Part shown: piece after piece, positions 15,750 to 29,149 of the stretch
Layout of the letters: each line of letters opens with the position of its first letter
Numbering within the stretch: the first letter of the stretch is position 1
From: Onthophagus taurus
Lineage: Eukaryota; Arthropoda; Insecta; Coleoptera; Scarabaeidae
Assembly (NCBI RefSeq): GCF_036711975.1
Contig: NC_091975.1
Span: forward strand, 15,378,501-15,442,500
Length of the DNA stretch: 64,000 bases
Direction: 5' to 3'
Translations under genes and position numbers: made by a program
Notes under the pieces: generated by a model
Told to the model about the DNA's origin: nothing
Database searches by the model: none
Seen by the model: only the letters and a program-made list of their open reading frames with translations

Positions 15750-18700
15750 TTGTTCCCTTAACACAATGGTCTGTGACTTTTTTGCTCCCAGATGCACCAT
15801 TGTGGAGATTTTTTCAAGAATGTGGAAATTACAAGAGTGTTGAAAAAAAACGGTATCCGGAGCAGAATACAGAAAAACCTTTACTACAAGGGTTGTAGCA
15901 AATTGTGCCGTTAACACAATGGTCTGTGACTTTTTTGCTCCCAGATGCATCAATGTGGAGATTTTTTCAAGAATGTGGAAATTACAAGAGTGTGGAAAAA
16001 AAACGGTATCCGGAGCAGAATACAGAAAAACTTTTATTACAAAAGTTGTAGCAAATTGTTCCCTTAACACAATGGTCTGTGACTTTTTTGCTCCCAGATG
16101 CACCATTGTGGAGATTTTTTCAAGAATGTGGAAATTACAAGAGTGTTGAAAAAAAACGGTATCCGGAGCAGAATACAGAAAAACCTTTACTACAAAGGTT
16201 GTAGCAAATTGTGCCGTTAACACAATGGTCTGTGACTTTTTTGCTCCCAGACGCATCAATGTGGAGATTTTTTCAAGAATGTGGAAATTACAAGAGTGTG
16301 GAAAAAAAACGGTATCCGGAGCAGAATACAGAAAAACTTTTACTACAAAAGTTGTAGCAAATTGTTCCCTTAACACAATGGTCTGTGACTTTTTTGCTCC
16401 CAGATGCACCATTGTGGAGATTTTTTCAAGAATGTGGAAATTACAAGAGTGTTGAAAAAAAACGGTATCCGGAGCAGAATACAGAAAAACTTTTACTACA
16501 AAGGTTGTAGCAAATTGTGCCCTTAACACAATGGTCTGTGACTTTTTTGCTCCCAGATGCATCAATGTGGAGATTTTTTCAAGAATGTGGAAATTATAAG
16601 AGTGTTGAAAAAAAACGGTATTCGGAGCAGAATACAGAAAAACTTTTACTACAAAAGTTGTAGTAAATTGTGCCCTTAACACAATGGTCTGTGACTTTTT
16701 TGCTCCCAGGTGCATCAATATGGAGATTTTTTCAAGAATGTGGAAATTACAAGAGTGTTGAAAAAAAACGGTATTCGGAGCAGAATACAGAAAAATTTTA
16801 CTACAAAAGTTGTAGCAAATTGTTCCCTTAACACAATGGTCTGTGACTTTTTTGCTCCCAGATGCACCATTGTGGAGATTTTTTCAAGAATGTGGAAATT
16901 ACAAGAGTGTTGAAAAAAAACGGTATCCGGAGCAGAATACAGAAAAACCTTTACTACAAGGGTTGTAGCAAATTGTGCCGTTAACACAATGGTCTGTGAC
17001 TTTTTTGCTCCCAGATGCATCAATGTGGAGATTTTTTCAAGAATGTGGAAATTACAAGAGTGTGGAAAAAAAACGGTATCCGGAGCAGAATACAGAAAAA
17101 CTTTTATTACAAAAGTTGTAGCAAATTGTTCCCTTAACACAATGGTCTGTGACTTTTTTGCTCCCAGATGCACCATTGTGGAGATTTTTTCAAGAATGTG
17201 GAAATTACAAGAGTGTTGAAAAAAAACGGTATCCGGAGCAGAATACAGAAAAACCTTTACTACAAAGGTTGTAGCAAATTGTGCCGTTAACACAATGGTC
17301 TGTGACTTTTTTGCTCCCAGACGCATCAATGTGGAGATTTTTTCAAGAATGTGGAAATTACAAGAGTGTGGAAAAAAAACGGTATCCGGAGCAGAATACA
17401 GAAAAACTTTTACTACAAAAGTTGTAGCAAATTGTTCCCTTAACACAATGGTCTGTGACTTTTTTGCTCCCAGATGCACCATTGTGGAGATTTTTTCAAG
17501 AATGTGGAAATTACAAGAGTGTTGAAAAAAAACGGTATCCGGAGCAGAATACAGAAAAACTTTTACTACAAAGGTTGTAGCAAATTGTGCCCTTAACACA
17601 ATGGTCTGTGACTTTTTTGCTCCCAGATGCATCAATGTGGAGATTTTTTCAAGAATGTGGAAATTATAAGAGTGTTGAAAAAAAACGGTATTCGGAGCAG
17701 AATACAGAAAAACTTTTACTACAAAAGTTGTAGTAAATTGTGCCCTTAACACAATGGTCTGTGACTTTTTTGCTCCCAGGTGCATCAATATGGAGATTTT
17801 TTCAAGAATGTGGAAATTACAAGAGTGTTGAAAAAAAACGGTATTCGGAGCAGAATACAGAAAAATTTTACTACAAAAGTTGTAGCAAATTGTTCCCTTA
17901 ACACAATGGTCTGTGACTTTTTTGCTCCCAGATGCACCATTGTGGAGATTTTTTCAAGAATGTGGAAATTACAAGAGTGTTGAAAAAAAACGGTATCCGG
18001 AGCAGAATACAGAAAAACCTTTACTACAAGGGTTGTAGCAAATTGTGCCGTTAACACAATGGTCTGTGACTTTTTTGCTCCCAGATGCATCAATGTGGAG
18101 ATTTTTTCAAGAATGTGGAAATTACAAGAGTGTGGAAAAAAAACGGTATCCGGAGCAGAATACAGAAAAACTTTTACTACAAAAGTTGTAGCAAATTGTT
18201 CCCTTAACACAATGGTCTGTGACTTTTTTGCTCCCAGATGCACCATTGTGGAGATTTTTTCAAGAATGTGGAAATTACAAGAGTGTTGAAAAAAAACGGT
18301 ATCCGGAGCAGAATACAGAAAAACCTTTACTACAAAGGTTGTAGCAAATTGTGCCGTTAACACAATGGTCTGTGACTTTTTTGCTCCCAGATGCATCAAT
18401 GTGGAGATTTTTTCAAGAATGTGGAAATTACAAGAGTGTGGAAAAAAAACGGTATCCGGAGCAGAATACAGAAAAACTTTTACTACAAAAGTTGTAGCAA
18501 ATTGTTCCCTTAACACAATGGTCTGTGACTTTTTTGCTCCCAGATGCACCATTGTGGAGATTTTTTCAAGAATGTGGAAATTACAAGAGTGTTGAAAAAA
18601 AACGGTATCCGGAGCAGAATACAGAAAAACTTTTACTACAAAGGTTGTAGCAAATTGTGCCCTTAACACAATGGTCTGTGACTTTTTTGCTCCCAGATGC

Positions 18701-18890
18701 ATCAATGTGGAGATTTTTTCAAGAATGTGGAAATTACAAGAGTGTTGAAAAAAAACGGTATTCGGAGCAGAATACAGAAAAACTTTTACTACAAAAGTTG
18801 TAGTAAATTGTGCCCTTAACACAATGGTCTGTGACTTTTTTGCTCCCAGGTGCATCAATATGGAGATTTTTTCAAGAATGTGGAAATTAC
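15750..18890. repeat. Tandem 1,070-bp higher-order repeat (7 units, three copies)
   Basis: Variants seen together in few other places recur at a 1,070-bp spacing (7 x 153 - 1). A caagggttgtag unit occurs at 15,888, 16,958 and 18,028. A unit with gagtgtggaaaaaaaacgg in place of gtgttg occurs at 15,989, 17,059 and 18,129. A unit lacking one base (gaaaaattttac) occurs at 16,794 and 17,864. The first two copies also share an agacgcatc variant (16,250 and 17,320), which the third copy lacks. The third copy instead matches the start of the window at an offset of 17,752. Edges are approximate. Confidence 0.85.
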
Positions 18891-21800
18891 AAGAGTGTTG
18901 AAAAAAAACGGTATTCGGAGCAGAATACAGAAAAACTTTTACTACAAAAGTTGTAGCAAATTGTGCCCTTAACACAATGGTCTGTGACTTTTTTGCTCCC
19001 AAGTGCATCAATATGGAGATTTTTTCAAGAATGTGGAAATTACAAGAGTGTTGAAAAAAAACGGTATCCGGAGCAGAATACAGAAAAACTTTTACTACAA
19101 AAGTTGTAGCAAATTGTTCGCTTAACACAACGGTCTGTGACTTTTTTGCTCCCAGATGCACCATTGTGGAGATTTTTTCAAGAATGTGGAAATTACAAGA
19201 GTGTTGAAAAAAAACGGTATCCGGAGCAGAATACAGAAAAACTTTTACTACAAAAGTTGTAGCAAATTGTTCGCTTAACACAACGGTCTGTGACCTTTTT
19301 GCTCCCAGATGCACCATTGTGGAGATTTTTTCAAGAATGTGGAAATTACAAGAGTGTTGAAAAAAAACGATATCCGGAGCAGAATACAGAAAAACTTTTA
19401 CTACAAAAGTTGTAGCAAATTGTTCCCTTAACACAACGGTCTGTGACTTTTTTGCTCCCAGATGCACCATTGTGGAGATTTTTTCAAGAATGTGGAAATT
19501 ACAAGAGTGTTGAAAAAAAACGGTATCCGGAGCAGAATACAGAAAAACTTTTACTACAAAAGTTGTAGCAAATTGTTCCCTTAACACAATGGTCTGTGAC
19601 TTTTTTGCTCCCAGATGCACCATTGTGGAGATTTTTTCAAGAATGTGGAAATTACAAGAGTGTTGAAAAAAAACGGTATCCGGAGCAGAATACAGAAAAA
19701 CTTTTACTACAAAGGTTGTAGCAAATTGTGCCCTTAACACAATGGTCTGTGACTTTTTTGCTCCCAGATGCATCAATGTGGAGATTTTTTCAAGAATGTG
19801 GAAATTACAAGAGTGTTGAAAAAAAACGGTATTCGGAGCAGAATACAGAAAAACTTTTACTACAAAAGTTGTAGTAAATTGTGCCCTTAACACAATGGTC
19901 TGTGACTTTTTTGCTCCCAGGTGCATCAATATGGAGATTTTTTCAAGAATGTGGAAATTACAAGAGTGTTGAAAAAAAACGGTATTCGGAGCAGAATACA
20001 GAAAAACTTTTACTACAAAAGTTGTAGCAAATTGTGCCCTTAACACAATGGTCTGTGACTTTTTTGCTCCCAGGTGCATCAATATGGAGATTTTTTCAAG
20101 AATGTGGAAATTACAAGAGTGTTGAAAAAAAACGGTATCCGGAGCAGAATACAGAAAAACTTTTACTACAAAAGTTGTAGCAAATTGTTCGCTTAACACA
20201 ACGGTCTGTGACTTTTTTGCTCCCAGATGCACCATTGTGGAGATTTTTTCAAGAATGTGGAAATTACAAGAGTGTTGAAAAAAAACGGTATCCGGAGCAG
20301 AATACAGAAAAACTTTTACTACAAAAGTTGTAGCAAATTGTTCGCTTAACACAACGGTCTGTGACTTTTTTGCTCCCAGATGCACCATTGTGGAGATTTT
20401 TTCAAGAATGTGGAAATTACAAGAGTGTTAAAAAAAAACGGTATCCGGAGCAGAATACAGAAAAACTTTTACTACAAAAGTTGTAGCAAATTGTTCCCTT
20501 AACACAATGGTCTGTGACTTTTTTGCTCCCAGATGCACCATTGTGGAGATTTTTTCAAGAATGTGGAAATTACAAGAGTGTTGAAAAAAAACGGTATCCG
20601 GAGCAGAATACAGAAAAACTTTTACTACAAAGGTTGTAGCAAATTGTGCCCTTAACACAATGGTCTGTGACTTTTTTGCTCCCAGATGCATCAATGTGGA
20701 GATTTTTTCAAGAATGTGGAAATTACAAGAGTGTTGAAAAAAAACGGTATTCGGAGCAGAATACAGAATAACTTTTACTACAAAAGTTGTAGTAAATTGT
20801 GCCCTTAACACAATGGTCTGTGACTTTTTTGCTCCCAGGTGCATCAATATGGAGATTTTTTCAAGAATGTGGAAATTACAAGAGTGTTGAAAAAAAACGG
20901 TATTCGGAGCAGAATACAGAAAAACTTTTACTACAAAAGTTGTAGCAAATTGTGCCCTTAACACAATGGTCTGTGACTTTTTTGCTCCCAGGTGCATCAA
21001 TATGGAGATTTTTTCAAGAATGTGGAAATTACAAGAGTGTTGAAAAAAAACGGTATCCGGAGCAGAATACAGAAAAACTTTTACTACAAAAGTTGTAGCA
21101 AATTGTTCGCTTAACACAACGGTCTGTGACTTTTTTGCTCCCAGATGCACCATTGTGGAGATTTTTTCAAGAATGTGGAAATTACAAGAGTGTTGAAAAA
21201 AAACGGTATCCGGAGCAGAATACAGAAAAACTTTTACTACAAAAGTTGTAGCAAATTGTTCGCTTAACACAACGGTCTGTGACTTTTTTGCTCCCAGATG
21301 CACCATTGTGGAGATTTTTTCAAGAATGTGGAAATTACAAGAGTGTTGAAAAAAAACGGTATCCGGAGCAGAATACAGAAAAACTTTTACTACAAAAGTT
21401 GTAGCAAATTGTTCCCTTAACACAACGGTCTGTGACTTTTTTGCTCCCAGATGCACCATTGTGGAGATTTTTTCAAGAATGTGGAAATTACAAGAGTGTT
21501 GAAAAAAAACGGTATCCGGAGCAGAATACAGAAAAACTTTTACTACAAAAGTTGTAGCAAATTGTTCCCTTAACACAATGGTCTGTGACTTTTTTGCTCC
21601 CAGATGCACCATTGTGGAGATTTTTTCAAGAATGTGGAAATTACAAGAGTGTTGAAAAAAAAACGGTATTCGGAGCAGAATACAGAAAAACTTTTACTAC
21701 AAAAGTTGTAGCAAATTGTGCCCTTAACACAATGGTCTGTGACTTTTTTGCTCCCAGGTGCATCAATGTGGAGATTTTTTCAAGAATGTGGAAATTACAA

Positions 21801-24400
21801 GAGTGTTGAAAAAAAACGGTATTCGGAGCAGAATACAGAAAAACTTTTACTACAAAAGTTGTAGTAAATTGTGCCCTTAACACAATGGTCTGTGACTTTT
21901 TTGCTCCCAGGTGCATCAATATGGAGATTTTTTCAAGAATGTGGAAATTACAAGAGTGTTGAAAAAAAACGGTATCCGGAGCAGAATACAGAAAAACTTT
22001 TACTACAAAAGTTTTAGCAAATTGTTCCCTTAACACAACGGTCTGTGACTTTTTTGCTCCCAGATGCACCATTGTGGAGATTTTTTCAAGAATGTGGAAA
22101 TTACAAGAGTGTTGAAAAAAAACGGTATCCGGAGCAGAATACAGAAAAACTTTTACTACAAAAGTTGTAGTGAATTGTGTCCTTAACACAATGGTCTGTG
22201 ACTTTTTTGCTCCCAGGTGCATCAATATGGAGATTTTTTCAAGAATGTGGAAATTATAAGAGTGTTGAAAAAAAACGGTATCCGGAGCAGAATACAGAAA
22301 AACTTTTACTACAAAAGTTGTAGCAAATTGTTCCCTTAACACAACGGTCTGTGACTTTTTTGCTCCCAGATGCACCATTGTGGAGATTTTTTCAAGAATG
22401 TGGAAATTACAAGAGTGTTGAAAAAAAACGGTATCCGGAGCAGAATACAGAAAAACTTTTACTACAAAAGTTGTAGCAAATTGTTCCCTTAACACAATGG
22501 TCTGTGACTTTTTTGCTCCCAGATGCACCATTGTGGAGATTTTTTCAAGAATGTGGAAATTACAAGAGTGTTGAAAAAAAACGGTATCCGGAGCAGAATA
22601 CAGAAAAACCTTTACTACAAAGGTTGTAGCAAATTGTGCCGTTAACACAATGGTCTGTGACTTTTTTGCTCCCAGATGCATCAATGTGGAGATTTTTTCA
22701 AGAATGTGGAAATTACAAGAGTGTTGAAAAAAAACGGTATCCGGAACAGAATACAGAAAAACTTTTACTACAAAAGTTGTAGCAAATTGTTCGCTTAACA
22801 CAACGGTCTGTGACTTTTTTGCTCCCAGATGCACCATTGTGGAGATTTTTTCAAGAATGTGGAAATTACAAGAGTGTTGAAAAAAAACGGTATCCGGAGC
22901 AGAATACAGAAAAACTTTTACTACAAAAGTTGTAGCAAATTGTTCCCTTAACACAACGGTCTGTGACTTTTTTGCTCCCAGATGCACCATTGTGGAGATT
23001 TTTTCAAGAATGTGGAAATTACAAGAGTGTTGAAAAAAAACGGTATCCGGAGCAGAATACAGAAAAACTTTTACTACAAAAGTTGTAGCAAATTGTTCCC
23101 TTAACACAATGGTCTGTGACTTTTTTGCTCCCAGATGCACCATTGTGGAGATTTTTTCAAGAATGTGGAAATTACAAGAGTGTTGAAAAAAAACGGTATC
23201 CGGAGCAGAATACAGAAAAACCTTTACTACAAAGGTTGTAGCAAATTGTGCCGTTAACACAATGGTCTGTGACTTTTTTGCTCCCAGATGCATCAATGTG
23301 GAGATTTTTTCAAGAATGTGGAAATTACAAGAGTGTTGAAAAAAAACGGTATCCGGAGCAGATTACAGAGAAACTTTTACCACAAAAGTTGTAGCAAATT
23401 GTGCCCTTAACACAATGGTCTGTGACTTTTTTGCTCCCAGATGCACCATTGTGGAGAGTTTTTCAAGAATGTTTAAATTACAAGAGTGTTGAAAAAAAAC
23501 GGTATCCGGAGCAGAATACAGAAAAACTTTTACTACAAAAGTTGTAGCAAATTGTTCCCTTAACACAATGGTCTGTGACTTTTTTGCTCCCAGATGCACC
23601 ATTGTGGAGATTTTTTCAAGAATGTGGAAATTACAAGAGTGTTGAAAAAAAACGGTATCCGGAGCAGAATACAGAAAAACTTTTACTACAAAGGTTGTAG
23701 CAAATTGTGCCCTTAACACAATGGTCTGTGACTTTTTTGCTCCCAGGTGCATCAATATGGAGATTTTTTCAAGAATGTGGAAATTACAAGAGTGTTGAAA
23801 AAAAACGGTATCCGGAGCAGAATACAGAAAAACTTTTACTACAAAAGTTGTAGCAAATTGTTCGCTTAACACAACGGTCTGTGACTTTTTTGCTGCCAGA
23901 TGCACCATTGTGGAGATTTTTTCAAGAATGTGGAAATTACAAGAGTGTTGAAAAAAAACGGTATCCGGAGCAGAATACAGAAAAACTTTTACTACAAAAG
24001 TTGTAGCAAATTGTTCGCTTAACACAACGGTCTGTGACTTTTTTGCTCCCAGATGCACCATTGTGGAGATTTTTTCAAGAATGTGGAAATTACAAGAGTG
24101 TTGAAAAAAAAACGGTATTCGGAGCAGAATACAGAAAAACTTTTACTACAAAAGTTGTAGCAAATTGTGCCCTTAACACAATGGTCTGTGACTTTTTTGC
24201 TCCCAGGTGCATCAATATGGAGATTTTTTCAAGAATGTGGAAATTACAAGAGTGTTGAAAAAAAACGGTATCCGGAGCAGAATACAGAAAAACTTTTACT
24301 ACAAAAGTTGTAGCAAATTGTTCGCTTAACACAACGGTCTGTGACTTTTTTGCTCCCAGATGCACCATTGTGGAGATTTTTTCAAGAATGTGGAAATTAC
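17753..24400. repeat. Segmental repeat of the first ~8.6 kb of the window
   Basis: Position 28 corresponds to 17,780 and 307 to 18,059 (offset 17,752). After the loss of one unit the offset is 17,599 (2,829 to 20,428). After a further 12-unit (1,837-bp) difference it is 15,762 (4,666 to 20,428; 5,823 to 21,585; 8,272 to 24,034). The order of unit variants is preserved over kilobases, including the stop-creating gttaaaaaaaaacgg unit and the ttaccacaaaag unit. A few point differences exist, for example ggtctctgac at 8,113 against ggtctgtgac at 23,875. This is a large duplication inside the array with later unit gains or losses. Confidence 0.85.
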
Positions 24401-25939
24401 AAGAGTGTTGGAAAAAAACGGTATCCGGAGCAGAATACAGAAAAACTTTTACTACAAAAGTTGTAGCAAATTGTTCGCTTAACACAACGGTCTGTGACTT
24501 TTTTGCTCCCAGATGCACCATTGTGGAGATTTTTTCAAGAATGTGGAAATTACAAGAGTGTTGAAAAAAAACGGTATCCGGAGCAGAATACAGAAAAGCT
24601 TTTACTACAAAAGTTGTAGCAAATTGTTCCCTTAACACAACGGTCTGTGACTTTTTTGCTCCCAGATGCACCATTGTGGAGATTTTTTCAAGAATGTGAA
24701 AATTACAAGAGTGTTGAAAAAAAACGGTATCCGGAGCAGAATACAGAAAAACTTTTACTACAAAAGTTGTAGCAAATTGTTCCCTTAACACAATGGTCTG
24801 TGACTTTTTTGCTCCCAGATGCACCATTGTGGAGATTTTTTCAAGAATGTGGAAATTACAAGAGTGTTGAAAAAAAACGGTATCCGGAGCAGAATACAGA
24901 AAAACCTTTACTACAAAGGTTGTAGCAAATTGTGCCGTTAACACAATGGTCTGTGACTTTTTTGCTCCCAGATGCATCAATGTGGAGATTTTTTCAAGAA
25001 TGTGGAAATTACAAGAGTGTTGAAAAAAAACGGTATCCGGAACAGAATACAGAAAAACTTTTACTACAAAAGTTGTAGCAAATTGTTCGCTTAACACAAC
25101 GGTCTGTGACTTTTTTGCTCCCAGATGCACCATTGTGGAGATTTTTTCAAGAATGTGGAAATTACAAGAGTGTTGAAAAAAAACGGTATCCGGAGCAGAA
25201 TACAGAAAAACTTTTACTACAAAAGTTGTAGCAAATTGTTCCCTTAACACAACGGTCTGTGACTTTTTTGCTCCCAGATGCACCATTGTGGAGATTTTTT
25301 CAAGAATGTGGAAATTACAAGAGTGTTGAAAAAAAACGGTATCCGGAGCAGAATACAGAAAAACTTTTACTACAAAAGTTGTAGCAAATTGTTCCCTTAA
25401 CACAATGGTCTGTGACTTTTTTGCTCCCAGATGCACCATTGTGGAGATTTTTTCAAGAATGTGGAAATTACAAGAGTGTTGAAAAAAAACGGTATCCGGA
25501 GCAGAATACAGAAAAACCTTTACTACAAAGGTTGTAGCAAATTGTGCCGTTAACACAATGGTCTGTGACTTTTTTGCTCCCAGATGCATCAATGTGGAGA
25601 TTTTTTCAAGAATGTGGAAATTACAAGAGTGTTGAAAAAAAACGGTATCCGGAACAGAATACAGAAAAACTTTTACTACAAAAGTTGTAGCAAATTGTTC
25701 GCTTAACACAACGGTCTGTGACTTTTTTGCTCCCAGATGCACCATTGTGGAGATTTTTTCAAGAATGTGGAAATTACAAGAGTGTTGAAAAAAAACGGTA
25801 TCCGGAGCAGAATACAGAAAAACTTTTACTACAAAAGTTGTAGCAAATTGTTCCCTTAACACAACGGTCTGTGACTTTTTTGCTCCCAGATGCACCATTG
25901 TGGAGATTTTTTCAAGAATGTGGAAATTACAAGAGTGTT

Positions 25940-28900
25940 GAAAAAAAAACGGTATCCGGAGCAGAATACAGAAAAACCTTTACTACAAAGGTTGTAGCAA
26001 ATTGTGCCGTTAACACAATGGTCTGTGACTTTTTTGCTCCCAGATGCATCAATGTGGAGATTTTTTCAAGAATGTGGAAATTACAAGAGTGTTGAAAAAA
26101 AACGGTATCCGGAGCAGATTACAGAGAAACTTTTACCACAAAAGTTGTAGCAAATTGTACCCTTAACACAATGGTCTGTGACTTTTTTGCTCCCAGATGC
26201 ACCATTGTGGAGATTTTTTCAAGAATGTTTAAATTACAAGAGTGTTGAAAAAAAACGGTATCCGGAGCAGAATACAGAAAAACTTTTACTACAAAAGTTG
26301 TAGCAAATTGTTCCCTTAACACAATGGTCTGTGACTTTTTTGCTCCCAGATGCACCATTGTGGAGATTTTTTCAAGAATGTGGAAATTACAAGAGTGTTG
26401 AAAAAAAACGGTATCCGGAGCAGAATACAGAAAAACTTTTACTACAAAGGTTGTAGCAAATTGTGCCCTTAACACAATGGTCTGTGACTTTTTTGCTCCC
26501 AGATGCATCAATGTGGAGATTTTTTCAAGAATGTGGAAATTACAAGAGTGTTGAAAAAAAACGGTATTCGGAGCAGAATACAGAAAAACTTTTACTACAA
26601 AAGTTGTAGTAAATTGTGCCCTTAACACAATGGTCTGTGACTTTTTTGCTCCCAGGTGCATCAATATGGAGATTTTTTCAAGAATGTGGAAATTACAAGA
26701 GTGTTGAAAAAAAACGGTATTCGGAGCAGAATACAGAAAAACTTTTACTACAAAAGTTGTAGTAAATTGTGCCCTTAACACAATGGTCTGTGACTTTTTT
26801 GCTCCCAGGTGCATCAATATGGAGATTTTTTCAAGAATGTGGAAATTACAAGAGTGTTGAAAAAAAAACGGTATCCGGAGCAGAATACAGAAAAACTTTT
26901 ACTACAAAAGTTGTAGCAAATTGTTCGCTTAACACAACGGTCTGTGACTTTTTTGCTCCCAGATGCACCATTGTGGAGATTTTTTCAAGAATGTGGAAAT
27001 TACAAGAGTGTTGAAAAAAAACGGTATCCGGAGCAGAATACAGAAAAACCTTTACTACAAAGGTTGTAGCAAATTGTGCCGTTAACACAATGGTCTGTGA
27101 CTTTTTTGCTCCCAGATGCATCAATGTGGAGATTTTTTCAAGAATGTGGAAATTACAAGAGTGTTGAAAAAAAACGGTATCCGGAACAGAATACAGAAAA
27201 ACTTTTACTACAAAAGTTGTAGCAAATTGTTCGCTTAACACAACGGTCTGTGACTTTTTTGCTCCCAGATGCACCATTGTGGAGATTTTTTCAAGAATGT
27301 GGAAATTACAAGAGTGTTGAAAAAAAACGGTATCCGGAGCAGAATACAGAAAAACTTTTACTACAAAAGTTGTAGCAAATTGTTCCCTTAACACAACGGT
27401 CTGTGACTTTTTTGCTCCCAGATGCACCATTGTGGAGATTTTTTCAAGAATGTGGAAATTACAAGAGTGTTGAAAAAAAACGGTATCCGGAGCAGAATAC
27501 AGAAAAACCTTTACTACAAAGGTTGTAGCAAATTGTGCCGTTAACACAATGGTCTGTGACTTTTTTGCTCCCAGATGCATCAATGTGGAGATTTTTTCAA
27601 GAATGTGGAAATTACAAGAGTGTTGAAAAAAAACGGTATCCGGAGCAGATTACAGAGAAACTTTTACCACAAAAGTTGTAGCAAATTGTACCCTTAACAC
27701 AATGGTCTGTGACTTTTTTGCTCCCAGATGCACCATTGTGGAGATTTTTTCAAGAATGTTTAAATTACAAGAGTGTTGAAAAAAAACGGTATCCGGAGCA
27801 GAATACAGAAAAACTTTTACTACAAAAGTTGTAGCAAATTGTTCCCTTAACACAATGGTCTGTGACTTTTTTGCTCCCAGATGCACCATTGTGGAGATTT
27901 TTTCAAGAATGTGGAAATTACAAGAGTGTTGAAAAAAAACGGTATCCGGAGCAGAATACAGAAAAACTTTTACTACAAAGGTTGTAGCAAATTGTGCCCT
28001 TAACACAATGGTCTGTGACTTTTTTGCTCCCAGATGCATCAATGTGGAGATTTTTTCAAGAATGTGGAAATTACAAGAGTGTTGAAAAAAAACGGTATTC
28101 GGAGCAGAATACAGAAAAACTTTTACTACAAAAGTTGTAGTAAATTGTGCCCTTAACACAATGGTCTGTGACTTTTTTGCTCCCAGGTGCATCAATATGG
28201 AGATTTTTTCAAGAATGTGGAAATTACAAGAGTGTTGAAAAAAAACGGTATTCGGAGCAGAATACAGAAAAACTTTTACTACAAAAGTTGTAGTAAATTG
28301 TGCCCTTAACACAATGGTCTGTGACTTTTTTGCTCCCAGGTGCATCAATATGGAGATTTTTTCAAGAATGTGGAAATTACAAGAGTGTTGAAAAAAAAAC
28401 GGTATCCGGAGCAGAATACAGAAAAACTTTTACTACAAAAGTTGTAGCAAATTGTTCGCTTAACACAACGGTCTGTGACTTTTTTGCTCCCAGATGCACC
28501 ATTGTGGAGATTTTTTCAAGAATGTGGAAATTACAAGAGTGTTGAAAAAAAACGGTATCCGGAGCAGAATACAGAAAAACTTTTACTACAAAAGTTGTAG
28601 CAAATTGTTCCCTTAACACAACGGTCTGTGACTTTTTTGCTCCCAGATGCACCATTGTGGAGATTTTTTCAAGAATGTGGAAATTACAAGAGTGTTGAAA
28701 AAAAACGGTATCCGGAGCAGAATACAGAAAAACCTTTACTACAAAGGTTGTAGCAAATTGTGCCGTTAACACAATGGTCTGTGACTTTTTTGCTCCCAGA
28801 TGCATCAATGTGGAGATTTTTTCAAGAATGTGGAAATTACAAGAGTGTTGAAAAAAAACGGTATCCGGAGCAGATTACAGAGAAACTTTTACCACAAAAG

Positions 28901-28950
28901 TTGTAGCAAATTGTGCCCTTAACACAATGGTCTGTGACTTTTTTGCTCCC
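25940..28950. repeat. Tandem 1,531-bp higher-order repeat (10 units)
   Basis: Unit variants between about 25,940 and 27,420 recur between about 27,470 and 28,950 at an offset of 1,531 bp (10 x 153 + 1). Examples are the rare gtacccttaac unit at 26,157 and 27,688, the ttaccacaaaag unit at 26,132 and 27,663, and the 9-A unit at 26,861 and 28,392. The second copy is shorter because it meets the array edge. Edges are approximate. Confidence 0.8.
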
Positions 28951-29149
28951 AGATGCACCATTGTGGAGATTTTTTCAAGAATGTTTAAATTAGAAGAGTG
29001 TTGAAAAAAACGGTATCCGGAGCAGAATACAGAAAAACTTTTACTACAAAGGTTGTAGCAAATTGTGCCCTTAACACAATGGTCTGTGACTTTTTTGCTC
29101 CCAGATGCATCAATGTGGAGATTTTTTCAAGAATGTGGAAATTACAAGA

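Larger units (their letters stand above)
1..29148. repeat. Satellite array, ~153-bp unit, ~190 copies
   Basis: The whole stretch is head-to-tail copies of one AT-rich unit of about 153 bp. Landmarks of each unit are tggtctgtgacttttttgct, a homopolymer of 8 A before cggtatccgg, and the short dyad CTACAA-AAG-TTGTAG. Copies differ at recurring diagnostic sites: gcaccattgtgg versus gcatcaatatgg or gcatcaatgtgg; ttcgcttaac, ttcccttaac, gcccttaac or gccgttaac; aaaagttgtag versus aaaggttgtag. Because 153 is a multiple of three and the minus strand of the unit lacks stops, reading frames of up to 918 codons run across many units. They break only where a unit has 9 A, loses a base, or turns CAA into TAA (for example at 2830 and 4668). 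This pattern is that of non-coding satellite DNA, possibly pericentromeric. The array begins before the window and ends inside a partial unit at about 29,148. Confidence 0.97.

Noticed and set aside
33..28808. Long minus-strand frames (up to 918 codons) and many 60-81-codon plus-strand frames in the satellite
   Set aside because: They are produced by a 153-bp tandem unit without stops. They start and end wherever a unit has a base gain, loss or a CAA-to-TAA change. There is no start context, splice pattern or domain.
1..29148. CENP-B box in the satellite unit
   Set aside because: gttcgcttaacacaacggtc has the TTCG and the spaced A, but CAAC occupies the place of the required CGGG. Only some unit variants carry TTCG at all.
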